Assembly (NCBI GenBank): GCA_963741305.1
Contig: CAVUHL010000003.1
Coordinates: 2,046,001 to 2,110,000, forward strand
Direction: 5' to 3'
Origin: DATMER01 sp963741305
Lineage (GTDB): Bacteria; Acidobacteriota; Thermoanaerobaculia; Multivoradales; UBA5704
Length of the DNA stretch: 64,000 nt
Part shown: one piece after another, positions 1 to 45,345 of the stretch
Position numbering within the stretch: the first letter of the stretch is position 1
Layout: every line of letters begins with the position of its first letter
Notes under the pieces: generated by a model
Told to the model about the DNA's origin: nothing
The model's database searches: none
What the model saw: the letters and a program-made list of their open reading frames with translations, nothing else
Made by a program: the position numbers and the translations under genes

Positions 1-470
1 TCACGGTGAGCGGCACCAAGCTGCCGGAGGCGCCAGCCGGCGCCAGGCACCATGCGGTGCTCCTCGGCCCCTGCTCCAGCGTGGTCGACGAGCTGGGCAA
101 CCGGTACGAGCGGGGCGCGGTCACGGAGGTCTCGGAGGAGACCGGCGCCATGCTGCGGCTGCCGCGCTACCGCGAGTACTTCTTCGTGTCGCCCACGCCG
201 CGGGAGATCAAGGGCTCGGCGCCCCTGGGGGTCTATCCCGATCCCGGCCCCTGCATCTATGCCGGCGACTTCGCCACCCTGCTGGGCCCCTTCCGGGAGG
301 TGCGCGACGACGACGGGCACATCTTCGAGGCGGGACGTGAGCTGGAGGTCTGCGGCAAGACGGTGAAGGTGCTGACGACGCCGCTCTACAGACAGCTCAT
401 GGTGATGGTGAACCGCTGCCAGGGGGACCTCCAGGCGCGTCAGGTGGACTGCGGTCCGGGCTGTTGCTGA
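1..470 (+). CDS. C-terminal part of an arsenite-methyltransferase-like protein (5' end outside window)
   Basis: The reading frame is open from the left edge and stops at 470. A GTG at 6 exists, but the family is much longer, so I treat this as a 5'-truncated gene lacking its SAM-binding part. What remains is two similar units of about 45 residues in tandem: one with LLGPCSSVVDELGN then PRYREYFFV, the other with LLGPFREVRDDDGH then VCGKT and PLYRQLMV. The protein ends in CGPGCC. The second unit and the Cys-rich end resemble the tail of bacterial arsenite S-adenosylmethyltransferases (a DDxHxF..G....VCG segment and a terminal CC), where cysteines bind As(III). The next gene starts 19 nt downstream. 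The family call is from memory of those tails; some other methyltransferase-associated domain remains possible. Confidence 0.45.
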   Translation, partial: TVSGTKLPEAPAGARHHAVLLGPCSSVVDELGNRYERGAVTEVSEETGAMLRLPRYREYFFVSPTPREIKGSAPLGVYPDPGPCIYAGDFATLLGPFREVRDDDGHIFEAGRELEVCGKTVKVLTTPLYRQLMVMVNRCQGDLQARQVDCGPGCC

Positions 471-489
471 TCCGTCTGATGTCGCGCCG

Positions 490-1845
490 ATGTCGATAGA
501 AGCGCTGCCACCGGTCCTGGATAGGGAAACAGCGCGCGGGCTGGACGCCTGTATCGAGGAGCTGCGCCCGGTCTGGGTCGCCCGGCTCCGGGACTACGTC
601 TCGGTGCCGAGCACCTTCCGGTTCCCGGACGACGTCGCCGAGCGCACGCGCCTCTGCCTCGAAGGGGGCCTGAAGCCCGAGCACGTGCCCGAGCACGCCA
701 CCCTGGCCCGCCGGATCGGCGACGACCTGGCGGCGCTGGGGCTCGATGTGACCCCGGGTGCAGGCACCCTGCCGGGTGACGAGGCGGGTATCCCGTACGT
801 CCGTGCCCGGACGCCCGGCGAAGGGCCGGTGGATCTCCTCTTCTCGTCGCACTACGACGTCGTGGGGGCCGATCCCGCCGCCTGGCGCACGGATCCGTTC
901 GTGGCTGTCGAGAGCGGTGGGTGGATCTTCGGCCGCGGGACCTCGGACGCCAAGGGGCCGCTGTCGGCCATGGTCTCGGCTTTTGAGGCCCTTTCGCGGC
1001 TCGGCCTGCGGCCCGCGCGCGCCATCGAGCTCGTCTTCACGGGCGACGAGGAGGTTGGCGGCCGGCGGGGCATCCGCTCCGCGGAGCTGCGCGGTGCCCT
1101 GGACGCCCGGGCCTGTGTGGTGGGCGAGCCCAGCTCCCTGCGCGGCGAGCGCACTGTCGGCATCATGACCAAGGGGCGTCTGGAGGCCTGCCTCACCGCC
1201 CGCCAGGGCAAGGATGCGAGCGCCCACTCGGCTCTGGGTGGGGACTCCCCCCTGGAGAGGATGGTGTCGGCCCTGGAGCACCTCCGGAGACGGCGGCCGG
1301 GCCTGACCGAGGCCTTCCGCGCCCGGGCCGAGGGGGAGGTGGCCTGGCGTGGCGTGGCCCGGGCGGAGCCGCAAGTGCGCATCCTGGGGCTGCGCCAATC
1401 CTCGGTGGCAGCGTCCGGCAACATCGCCGGTGGGGGCGCAGAGAGCCGCGTAGAGGTCCGTTTCCACCCGCCCATGACGGGCGTGCTGGTAGAGGAGTGG
1501 TTGCGCGCGGCTCTGGACGAGCTGGACGACAGGGAGCTCGCGGCCAGCGTCACGCTCTGGAACGACCCCGCCGTGCTGTCCCCCGAAGCCGGGTTGCACC
1601 AGGAGGTGATCCGTGCGGCGGACCGGATGGGCTTGCGGCTCTCGGTGGCCGCGTTTCCAGCCGGCTCCGACATGTCGCCGCTGGTCCGGCTGCATGGCAT
1701 TCCCACCTGCATCGCGAGCTGTGCCGACCTCACCGCCAACGGCATCCACGGCGACGACGAGCGGATCTCGGTGGAGGAGCTGACCGGCTCGGTCAAGCTC
1801 TACGCGGCCCTGATGCTGGGCTTGGGGCAGGAACCTCGACTCTGA
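490..1845 (+). CDS. M20-family zinc metallopeptidase (dipeptidase/deacylase type)
   Basis: This 451-residue protein has the ArgE/DapE/CPG2 layout. The metal-binding signatures are visible in order: SSHYDVV with His121 and Asp123, GRGTSDAKG with bridging Asp153, and TGDEEVGG with the catalytic and metal Glu pair at 187-188. VVGEPS follows, and a late AGSDMSP segment and GIHGDDE lie in the C-terminal catalytic part. Such enzymes hydrolyse peptide or N-acyl-amino-acid bonds in the cytoplasm with one or two zinc ions. The exact substrate cannot be read from sequence. It lies 19 nt after the methyltransferase-like gene and 14 nt before the acetyltransferase, so it is probably co-transcribed with them and with the transporter and NRPS. 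A role in trimming or recycling a peptide or acyl-amino acid is an inference. Confidence 0.85.
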   Translation: MSIEALPPVLDRETARGLDACIEELRPVWVARLRDYVSVPSTFRFPDDVAERTRLCLEGGLKPEHVPEHATLARRIGDDLAALGLDVTPGAGTLPGDEAGIPYVRARTPGEGPVDLLFSSHYDVVGADPAAWRTDPFVAVESGGWIFGRGTSDAKGPLSAMVSAFEALSRLGLRPARAIELVFTGDEEVGGRRGIRSAELRGALDARACVVGEPSSLRGERTVGIMTKGRLEACLTARQGKDASAHSALGGDSPLERMVSALEHLRRRRPGLTEAFRARAEGEVAWRGVARAEPQVRILGLRQSSVAASGNIAGGGAESRVEVRFHPPMTGVLVEEWLRAALDELDDRELAASVTLWNDPAVLSPEAGLHQEVIRAADRMGLRLSVAAFPAGSDMSPLVRLHGIPTCIASCADLTANGIHGDDERISVEELTGSVKLYAALMLGLGQEPRL

Positions 1846-1859
1846 AGGAGGAATTGAAG

Positions 1860-2324
1860 ATGGGCGATACGGTTGCCATCCGCGAGGCCAGGACCGACGA
1901 TCTGCCGAACGTCATCGGCATCGTCCAGGGGGTTCTCGCGGAGTACGAGATCCCGGTGTGCAGCTCGGAGCTGAGCACCGAGCTGAGCAAGGTCGTCGAG
2001 CCGAACGGCTCCGGCGAGGGCCGCCTCTGGGTGGCCCTGGACGGCGATGCCGTGGTGGGCTGCGCGGCCATCACCCCTGTCCGCGAGGGCGTGTGCGAGC
2101 TCAAGCGCATGTACCTGCTGCCGACCTACCGTGGCCAGGGGCTCGGCCGGCGGCTGCTCGGCGAGGCCCTGGTCTACGCCAGGGAGAGCTACCGCCGGGT
2201 CGAGCTGGAGACCCATACCAAAATGGATGCGGCGCGCAAGATGTACGGCAACGCTGGATTTCAGAAGTTCTGCTCAGAAATGAGGAATTGTGGCTGTGAT
2301 CAATCCATGTACCTCGACCTTTAA
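1860..2324 (+). CDS. GNAT-family N-acetyltransferase
   Basis: A 154-residue single-domain GNAT. The acetyl-CoA-binding motif A is clear at residues 90-100 (YRGQGLGRRLL), preceded by the usual beta-4 segment ELKRMYLLP. The C-terminus holds three close cysteines (CSEMRNCGCDQ). I chose the ATG at 1860 because AAGGAGG lies a few bases upstream. The frame stays open further upstream, but there it only overlaps the peptidase gene. The enzyme would transfer acetyl from acetyl-CoA to an amine; the substrate is unknown. Given the methyltransferase-like neighbour it could be a resistance acetyltransferase analogous to ArsN, but I see no residue that proves this. Confidence 0.8.
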   Translation: MGDTVAIREARTDDLPNVIGIVQGVLAEYEIPVCSSELSTELSKVVEPNGSGEGRLWVALDGDAVVGCAAITPVREGVCELKRMYLLPTYRGQGLGRRLLGEALVYARESYRRVELETHTKMDAARKMYGNAGFQKFCSEMRNCGCDQSMYLDL

Positions 2325-2334
2325 ACGGAGCTCC

Positions 2335-3174
2335 GTGCTCCGCGCCCTCGTGCTGCTGCTGGTGTTCCCTTCCGTGGTCGCCGCGGCGCTGCGCATCAAC
2401 GGCTCGACGACCGTCAACGCGGTGGTGACCGAGGCCGCCGAGCTCCTGCGCGCCAGAAAGGGCATGCAGATCGAAGTCGACACCCAGGGCGGGAGCACGG
2501 GAGGGATCGCGGCCCTGGGCGACGGCCGCGTGCAGGTCGCCATGATTTCGCGGCCGGTCACCGGCGACGATCGGACGAAGTACCCCAAGGTCTCGTTCCA
2601 GCCGGTCTCCATCGGCGTGGACGCGGTGGCGATCATCGTCTCGCGCGATGTCTGGGAAGGGGGCGTGAAATCCCTGTCCCGCGCGCAGGCGCGCCAAATC
2701 TATGAAAGCAAGGTGAAGAACTGGAAAGAGCTGGGCGGCCCCGACCGCCGCATCGTGTTCTTCAACAAGGAGCCGGGCCGGGGGACATGGGAGGTGTTCG
2801 CGCACTGGCTTTATGGCGACGCCAAGAAGGCGCCTTCCGTAAGCTTTCCCGAGGTGGGTGCCAACGAGGAGGCGCGCACCAAGGTCGGCTCGACCCGCGG
2901 CGCCATCTCGCAGCTCTCGTCCTCCTGGGCCGACGGCAAGAAGGTGTTCGCCCTCGGCATCCTGGACGACAAGGGGAAGGTGATCCCGCCGACGAACGCC
3001 AACATCGGCTCCGGCGCATATCCCCTGACCCGGCAGCTGTCCGTCGTCACCAATGGAGCGCCCAAGGGCGAGGCGAAGGTGCTCATCGACTTCCTCCTGG
3101 GCCCCGAGGGCCAGGCGCTGGTCCGCAAGCACGGCTACCTCGCATTGGCCGACCTGAAGCGGACCGGAAAATGA
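2335..3174 (+). CDS. pstS: Phosphate-type ABC transporter substrate-binding protein (PstS-like)
   Basis: A 279-residue periplasmic binding protein of the PstS family. After a hydrophobic export signal of about 17 residues (LVLLLVFPSVVAAA) comes INGSTTVN, the oxyanion-binding GSTT loop. QGGSTGG and the late segments GRGTWEVF and GSTRGAIS are equivalent to the PstS anion-binding loops. The GTG at 2335 is preferred over the GTG at 2290: it has GGAG four bases upstream, begins directly before the signal peptide and leaves a 10-nt gap after the acetyltransferase. It overlaps the permease gene through ATGA. The family binds phosphate; binding of arsenate or another oxyanion is possible and cannot be excluded from sequence. 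Confidence 0.88.
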   Translation: MLRALVLLLVFPSVVAAALRINGSTTVNAVVTEAAELLRARKGMQIEVDTQGGSTGGIAALGDGRVQVAMISRPVTGDDRTKYPKVSFQPVSIGVDAVAIIVSRDVWEGGVKSLSRAQARQIYESKVKNWKELGGPDRRIVFFNKEPGRGTWEVFAHWLYGDAKKAPSVSFPEVGANEEARTKVGSTRGAISQLSSSWADGKKVFALGILDDKGKVIPPTNANIGSGAYPLTRQLSVVTNGAPKGEAKVLIDFLLGPEGQALVRKHGYLALADLKRTGK

Positions 3175-4097
3175 CAGTCGGTGTGCAGGCCCGGCCGGCG
3201 GCCGTGGTGCGCCGCCGCTGGGAGGTGACGCGGCTGATGAGCCTCGGCTTCACCTCCGTCGGGATCCTGTTCCTGGGCGCGATGCTGGCGCTCCTCGCCG
3301 TGCAGAGCGTGCCGGCGTGGCGGCACTCGGGGCTGGGCTACCTCACCGGCCTGGAGTGGTTCTTCCGGGAGGGGAAGTTCGGCATCCTGCCCATGATCTA
3401 TGGCACGGTGGCGGTATCGGCCATCGCCATCGTGCTCGGAGGCATCCTGGGGGTGGGAGCCGCCATCTTTTCCGCCGAGCTCCTGCCTCGCCGGCTGCGC
3501 CTCGGCTTCAAGCTCCTCATCGAGCTGCTGGCCGGTGTGCCGTCGGTGGTCTACGGCATCCTGGGCATGTTGCTGCTGCGGGACTGGATCTACACCGGCC
3601 TGGAGAGCTGGGGTGTCTGGACGGGGGACACGCTGCTCACCGCCGGCATCCTGCTGGCGGTGATGATCCTTCCCACGGTCGTCACCCTGGCCGACGATGC
3701 CTTGCGCGGGGTGCCCGCGAGCCAGCGGCAGGCGGCGCAGGCGCTGGGCCTGACCCGGACAGAGACGATCCTCTCCGTCAGCCTGCCCCAGGCCCTGCCG
3801 GGCCTGCTCGCCGCCGTGCTCCTGGGCCTGGGCCGCGCGCTGGGGGAGACCATCGCCGTGTTCATGGTGGTCGGCCGCCAGGACAACCAGTGGCCGGAGA
3901 GCCTTCTGTCGTTCCGCCCGTTGCTGGAGCCGGGCCAGACCCTTACCACCAAGCTCGGCGGCGCGGAGACGTTCATCGCCTACTCCGAGCCGTTGCACTG
4001 GGCTGCCATGGTCGGCCTGGCGCTGGTCCTCCTCCTGCTCGTCCTGGGAGTGACCCTCGGCGGCGCGTTCCTCGGAAGGCTGGGTGGCCGTGCGTAG
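3171..4097 (+). CDS. pstC: Phosphate ABC transporter permease PstC
   Basis: A 308-residue membrane protein with about six hydrophobic helices. The EAA-type cytoplasmic loop (QAAQALGLTRTETILSVSLP) contacts the ATPase, followed by the PstC-typical GLGRALGETIAV. GVPSVVYGILG is the conserved PstC/PstA segment. The ATG at 3171 overlaps the pstS stop (ATGA), so translation is probably coupled. With PstA it would form the inner-membrane channel for the anion delivered by the binding protein. Confidence 0.93.
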   Translation: MTVGVQARPAAVVRRRWEVTRLMSLGFTSVGILFLGAMLALLAVQSVPAWRHSGLGYLTGLEWFFREGKFGILPMIYGTVAVSAIAIVLGGILGVGAAIFSAELLPRRLRLGFKLLIELLAGVPSVVYGILGMLLLRDWIYTGLESWGVWTGDTLLTAGILLAVMILPTVVTLADDALRGVPASQRQAAQALGLTRTETILSVSLPQALPGLLAAVLLGLGRALGETIAVFMVVGRQDNQWPESLLSFRPLLEPGQTLTTKLGGAETFIAYSEPLHWAAMVGLALVLLLLVLGVTLGGAFLGRLGGRA

Positions 4098-4941
4098 GTG
4101 GGTCGACCGCGGGTTCCGCCTGGTCACCGCGGCGTGCGCGGCCGTGGCCTGCTCGATCCTGGTGGGCCTCGTGGCCGTCATCCTGGTGCGCGCCCTGCCG
4201 GCGCTGAGCCTGGACCTTTTGACGCAGCAGATGGCGGAGGCCGGGGCGTCCGGCGGCATCCTCTACGAGATCCTAGGAACCCTGCTCCTGATGGTCTCGG
4301 CCCTGGTGGTGAGCTCCGTCTTCGCCGTGGCGCTGGCCCTCGCCAAGACCGTCTATGTGCGGGATCCGCGGCTCCGGAAGTCCATCGCGCTGGGCCTCTA
4401 CACGATCAACGGCGTGCCCTCCATCGTTTTCGGGATCTTCGGCATGATCCTTTTCATGGGCGTGCTGGGCTGGGGCAAGTCGTGGCTCAGCGGCGGCATC
4501 CTGCTCGGGATGATGATCCTGCCCACGCTCACGGTCGCCCTGATCGAGCGCATCGAGAGCCTGCCCGGCAAGTACCTGGAGGCCGCGGCCAGCCTCGGCC
4601 TGAGCCGTTCGCAGGTCGTGTGGTCCGTGGTGCTGCCCCAGAGCGCCACCGGGTTGCTCTCGGGGTCGTTGCTGGGGCTGGCGCGGGCGGCAGGGGAGAC
4701 CGCGCCGATCATGTTCACGGCTGCCGTGTTCTCGGGAGCCTCCCTGCCTCAAGGTATCCGGGAGAGCCCGGTCGTCGCCCTTCCATACCACATCTTCGTC
4801 CTGGCCCAGGACTCCATCCAGCCCGGGGCCGAAGAGCACATGTGGGGAGCGACGTTCGTGCTGCTGTCCCTCGTTCTCGGCCTGAGCCTGGTGGCGCTGC
4901 CGGCGCGCCTCGCGGTCCATGAGGAGTCGAAGCATGGTTGA
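4084..4941 (+). CDS. pstA: Phosphate ABC transporter permease PstA
   Basis: A 285-residue permease with the PstA hallmarks: TINGVPSIVFGIFG, an EAA loop near EAAASLGLSRSQVVWSVVLP, and LGLARAAGETAPIMFTA. It has several hydrophobic membrane segments. The GTG start at 4084 overlaps pstC by 14 nt; a second GTG at 4090 is also possible. It pairs with PstC in the membrane. The end overlaps the preferred pstB start by 8 nt, as is usual in compact transporter operons. Confidence 0.93.
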   Translation: MAVRRWVDRGFRLVTAACAAVACSILVGLVAVILVRALPALSLDLLTQQMAEAGASGGILYEILGTLLLMVSALVVSSVFAVALALAKTVYVRDPRLRKSIALGLYTINGVPSIVFGIFGMILFMGVLGWGKSWLSGGILLGMMILPTLTVALIERIESLPGKYLEAAASLGLSRSQVVWSVVLPQSATGLLSGSLLGLARAAGETAPIMFTAAVFSGASLPQGIRESPVVALPYHIFVLAQDSIQPGAEEHMWGATFVLLSLVLGLSLVALPARLAVHEESKHG

Positions 4942-5743
4942 ACCGATGTTGAAGGAGGCGCCTTTCGCCGTACCCGAGCCCGAGCCTCTCATGGAGGTGC
5001 GGGGCCTTTCGGTGCTCAGCGGCAAGCGCAGGCTCCTGCGCGACGTCTCCCTGCGCATCGAAGAGCGGCAGGTGTTCGGGATCATCGGCCCGTCCGGCGC
5101 CGGCAAGTCAACGCTCCTGCGCTGCCTCAACCGGCTCGTCGAGCTGACGCCCCAGCTCCGTATCACCGGCGACGTGCTTTTCGATGGCCAGTCGATCTAC
5201 CGCACCAGCAAGCCGGTCGACCGGATCCGGGTGGAAATCGGCATGCTGTTCCAGCAGCCGGTGGTCTTTCCCAAGAGCATCTACCAGAACGTCCTGTTCG
5301 GAGTGCGGCATATCGAGAGCGTGCCGCGCCGGGAATGGCCGGACACGGTGGAGCGGGTGCTGCGCCAGGTGTCCCTCTGGCGCGAGGTGTCGGACCGGCT
5401 GCACGAGCCGGCGGGCAGCCTTTCCATCGGCCAGCAGCAGCGCCTCTGCCTGGCGCGGCTGCTCGCGGTGCAGCCGCGGGTGATCCTGATGGACGAGCCC
5501 ACCAGCGCCCTCGATCCCGCCTCCACGGAGGCCATCGAAGAGCTGATCCGCACCCTCAAGCAGCAGCACACCATCGTGCTGGTCTCGCACAACATGAGGC
5601 AGGTGCGGCGGCTGGCGGACTTCCTGACCTGCATCTGCGTGCGTGAGGGCGCCGGTGAGGTGGTGGAGAGCGCCTGCTGCGATGCGGTCTTCGAGAGCAG
5701 CCAGTGCCACGAGGTCGTCCAGTTCCTGAGCAACGCCACTTGA
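4934..5743 (+). CDS. pstB: Phosphate ABC transporter ATP-binding protein PstB
   Basis: A 269-residue ABC ATPase. Walker A is GPSGAGKST at residues 52-60, the Q-loop is MLFQQP, the signature is SLSIGQQQR, Walker B is VILMDEPTSALDP and the switch His lies in LVSHN. The signature has Ile where the canonical LSGGQ has Gly. I prefer the ATG at 4934, with GAGGAG seven bases upstream and an 8-nt overlap with pstA, over the in-frame ATG at 4919. The C-terminal tail carries extra cysteines (VESACCDAVF, SSQCHEV). It energises the PstC/PstA channel. The NRPS start codon follows only 10 nt after its stop. Confidence 0.93.
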   Translation: MVEPMLKEAPFAVPEPEPLMEVRGLSVLSGKRRLLRDVSLRIEERQVFGIIGPSGAGKSTLLRCLNRLVELTPQLRITGDVLFDGQSIYRTSKPVDRIRVEIGMLFQQPVVFPKSIYQNVLFGVRHIESVPRREWPDTVERVLRQVSLWREVSDRLHEPAGSLSIGQQQRLCLARLLAVQPRVILMDEPTSALDPASTEAIEELIRTLKQQHTIVLVSHNMRQVRRLADFLTCICVREGAGEVVESACCDAVFESSQCHEVVQFLSNAT

Positions 5744-5753
5744 GAGAAGCATC

Positions 5754-43517
<37,764 letters not shown>

Positions 43518-43546
43518 TCTTCCAACTCTTCGAGAGTGAGGCATTT

Positions 43547-43592
43547 CCCGGCAGGCGGGGGAGAGGGGCCAGGGAGAGAGGGGATGGGATCA
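43547..43592 (+). repeat. Dispersed GC-rich intergenic element, copy upstream of der
   Basis: It starts with CCCGGCA, continues with purine-rich GGGGAGAGGG blocks and ends with GGGGATGGGATCA. The same arrangement stands upstream of larC (59209-59251). It occupies half of the 92-bp gap between the NRPS and der. In this copy the left arm of the hairpin seen in the other copy is missing. Confidence 0.55.
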
Positions 43593-43594
43593 GA

Positions 43595-43600
43595 TATGCT
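43595..43600 (+). promoter_or_regulatory. Possible -10 element close to the der start
   Basis: TATGCT lies 9 nt before the der ATG. If it is used, the transcript would begin at or very near the start codon. No convincing -35 box is visible. The idea rests on similar spacing at metG and the agmatinase gene. Confidence 0.3.
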
Positions 43601-43609
43601 GCGACCGCC

Positions 43610-44917
43610 ATGGCTCTGACCCCTAACGTCGCGATCGTCGGCCGACCCAACGTCGGCAAATCTACCCTCTTCAACCGCCTGGTCGGGAAAAGGCAGGCGA
43701 TCGTGCACGACATGCCTGGCGTCACCCGCGACCGGATCACCGGGATTGCCCATCTCTCCGAGGAGCGGTCCTTCCAGTTGATCGACACAGGCGGGCTCAT
43801 CCTCGCCGAGGACGATCCGCTCGGTCTTTCCAAGCAGGTCTTCCTGGCGGTGGAGGAGAGCGATCTCCTCCTGCTGGTGGTGGATGGCCGGCAGGGGCTC
43901 GTGTCCGCCGACGAGGTGGTCTGGGAGCGCATCCGCCGCTACGGCAAGCCCGCCATCCTGGTGGTCAACAAGGCGGATACGCGGGAGGCCCGCGACCGCT
44001 TTGCCGAGTTCTATGGCCTCGGCATCGACCAGCAGATCCTCGTATCCGCCGAGCACGGCGTCGGCATCGAGGATCTCCGGGAGGCGCTCGGCCTCGCGTT
44101 GCCCGAGATCCCCGACATCCCCACGCCCGATGCGCCGCCGGTCGCCATCGTTGGCCGTCCAAACGTGGGCAAGTCGTCTCTGCTGAACAAGATTGCGGGC
44201 CAGCCGCGCTCGCTCGTCTCGCCCGTGGCGGGCACCACCCGCGACCCGGTCGATACGCTCGTCACCCGGGACGGTAAGTCCTACCTCCTGATTGACACCG
44301 CCGGCATCCGGCGCCGGAGCCAGACCTCGGGGCAGCCCGAGGAGCTGGCGGTGATGATGGCGCGCCGCTCGATCGAGCGCTGCCAGGTGGGCGTCCTGGT
44401 GATCGATGCCTCGCAGGGAATCACGAGCGGCGACCTCGCCATCGCGGGGACGATCTGGGAGCTGGGCCGCGCGGCGGTGGTCGCCCTCAACAAGTGGGAC
44501 CTTCTGGACGAGGAGAAACGCGAGAAGCTGGAGATGCAGATGGAGCGGCTGGACCAGCTGCTCTCGTCGCCTGGCCGCGTCAATGTCTCGGCCTTGACCG
44601 GCCGCGGCGTGGAGAAGCTCTGGAAGCCGATCGACCGCGCCATGGAGGCGTACCACACCAAGCTCAGCACCGGGCAGCTCAACCGCTTCTTCGAGAATGC
44701 GATCAAGCGTGTGAGCCCACCTGCCCTGTACGGCGGCCCTTGGAAGCTCTACTACTCGACCCAGGTCTCCACCGCGCCGCCGACTTTCATGCTCTTCGCG
44801 AACAAGTCGCTGCCGCGCAACAACACCTACCGGCGCTACCTCGAGAACCGCCTGCGCGAGGAGCTGGACCTCCCCGGCGTGCCCGTGCGCCTGGTCATCC
44901 GCAAACGGGCGGAATGA
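43610..44917 (+). CDS. der: Ribosome-assembly GTPase Der (EngA)
   Basis: A 435-residue double-GTPase protein. The first G domain has GRPNVGKS at residues 11-18, DTGG and NKAD. The second has GRPNVGKS at 182-189, DTAG and NKWD. A C-terminal KH-like domain ends in LPGVPVRLVIRKR. Der binds the 50S subunit and helps its late maturation. I chose the ATG at 43610 because homologs begin with a short stretch before VAIVGRPNVGKS; the frame is open far upstream only because it runs antiphase through the NRPS gene. There is no clear Shine-Dalgarno, but a -10-like motif sits just upstream. The stop overlaps the next gene through ATGA. Confidence 0.97.
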   Translation: MALTPNVAIVGRPNVGKSTLFNRLVGKRQAIVHDMPGVTRDRITGIAHLSEERSFQLIDTGGLILAEDDPLGLSKQVFLAVEESDLLLLVVDGRQGLVSADEVVWERIRRYGKPAILVVNKADTREARDRFAEFYGLGIDQQILVSAEHGVGIEDLREALGLALPEIPDIPTPDAPPVAIVGRPNVGKSSLLNKIAGQPRSLVSPVAGTTRDPVDTLVTRDGKSYLLIDTAGIRRRSQTSGQPEELAVMMARRSIERCQVGVLVIDASQGITSGDLAIAGTIWELGRAAVVALNKWDLLDEEKREKLEMQMERLDQLLSSPGRVNVSALTGRGVEKLWKPIDRAMEAYHTKLSTGQLNRFFENAIKRVSPPALYGGPWKLYYSTQVSTAPPTFMLFANKSLPRNNTYRRYLENRLREELDLPGVPVRLVIRKRAE

Positions 44918-45345
44918 GGCCAGCCCGCGTCCTGCTCCTGGCGGGGCTGCTGCTCGCTGCCTGCCGGAACGAGCCGGCTCCCCCCGCTGATCCTGCTCAA
45001 TACTATCCCCCCGCCGATGGGCGTCTGAGCGAGGAGCAGGTCCGCACCTATCTGGCCGAGGCGCCGAAATCCGCCGAGTACAAGTGGGTGGCGGCCCGCG
45101 TGCGGGAGGCCCGGACGGCGGGTTTGACCCGAGGCATGGATCGAAAGATTGCGGACAGCCGCCGTCGTATCCTGAGCTCGCTGGAGGAGCGGCGCCGGAC
45201 CCTGAAAGATCCCGCAAAGCAGGCTACGCTGGAGCGGCAGATCGCCGAGGTCCGACGTCTGCTCCAGGGAGCGCCGCCGGAAGTGCCGGCTGCGATTCGG
45301 GACAATGCGGAGCTGGTGGCGCGGCTCGAAAAGGAGAAGCCATGA
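44914..45345 (+). CDS. Small predicted lipoprotein, function unknown
   Basis: A 143-residue protein. It starts with Met-Arg-Pro, a hydrophobic stretch and the lipobox LLAAC (Cys17), followed by a Pro-rich linker (NEPAPPADPAQYYPP). It should therefore be a membrane-anchored lipoprotein. The rest is charged and probably helical (IADSRRRILSSLEERRRTL and later heptad-like stretches), ending ELVARLEKEKP. I do not recognise the family. The ATG overlaps the der stop and its own stop overlaps the thrC-like start, both as ATGA, so it is translated within this operon. Confidence 0.75.
   Translation: MRPARVLLLAGLLLAACRNEPAPPADPAQYYPPADGRLSEEQVRTYLAEAPKSAEYKWVAARVREARTAGLTRGMDRKIADSRRRILSSLEERRRTLKDPAKQATLERQIAEVRRLLQGAPPEVPAAIRDNAELVARLEKEKP

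Noticed and set aside
6..8. GTG at 6 as the true start of the first gene.
   Set aside because: The frame continues to the left edge, and the remaining part looks like only the tail of a larger protein.
2290..2334. GTG at 2290 as the start of the PstS-like gene.
   Set aside because: It would overlap the acetyltransferase, lacks a ribosome-binding site and adds polar residues before the signal peptide. GTG at 2335 has GGAG and starts the signal directly.
43525..43537. Short palindrome ACTCTTCGAGAGT after the NRPS stop as a terminator.
   Set aside because: The stem is only 5 bp with no T-tract; the evidence is too weak for a terminator call.
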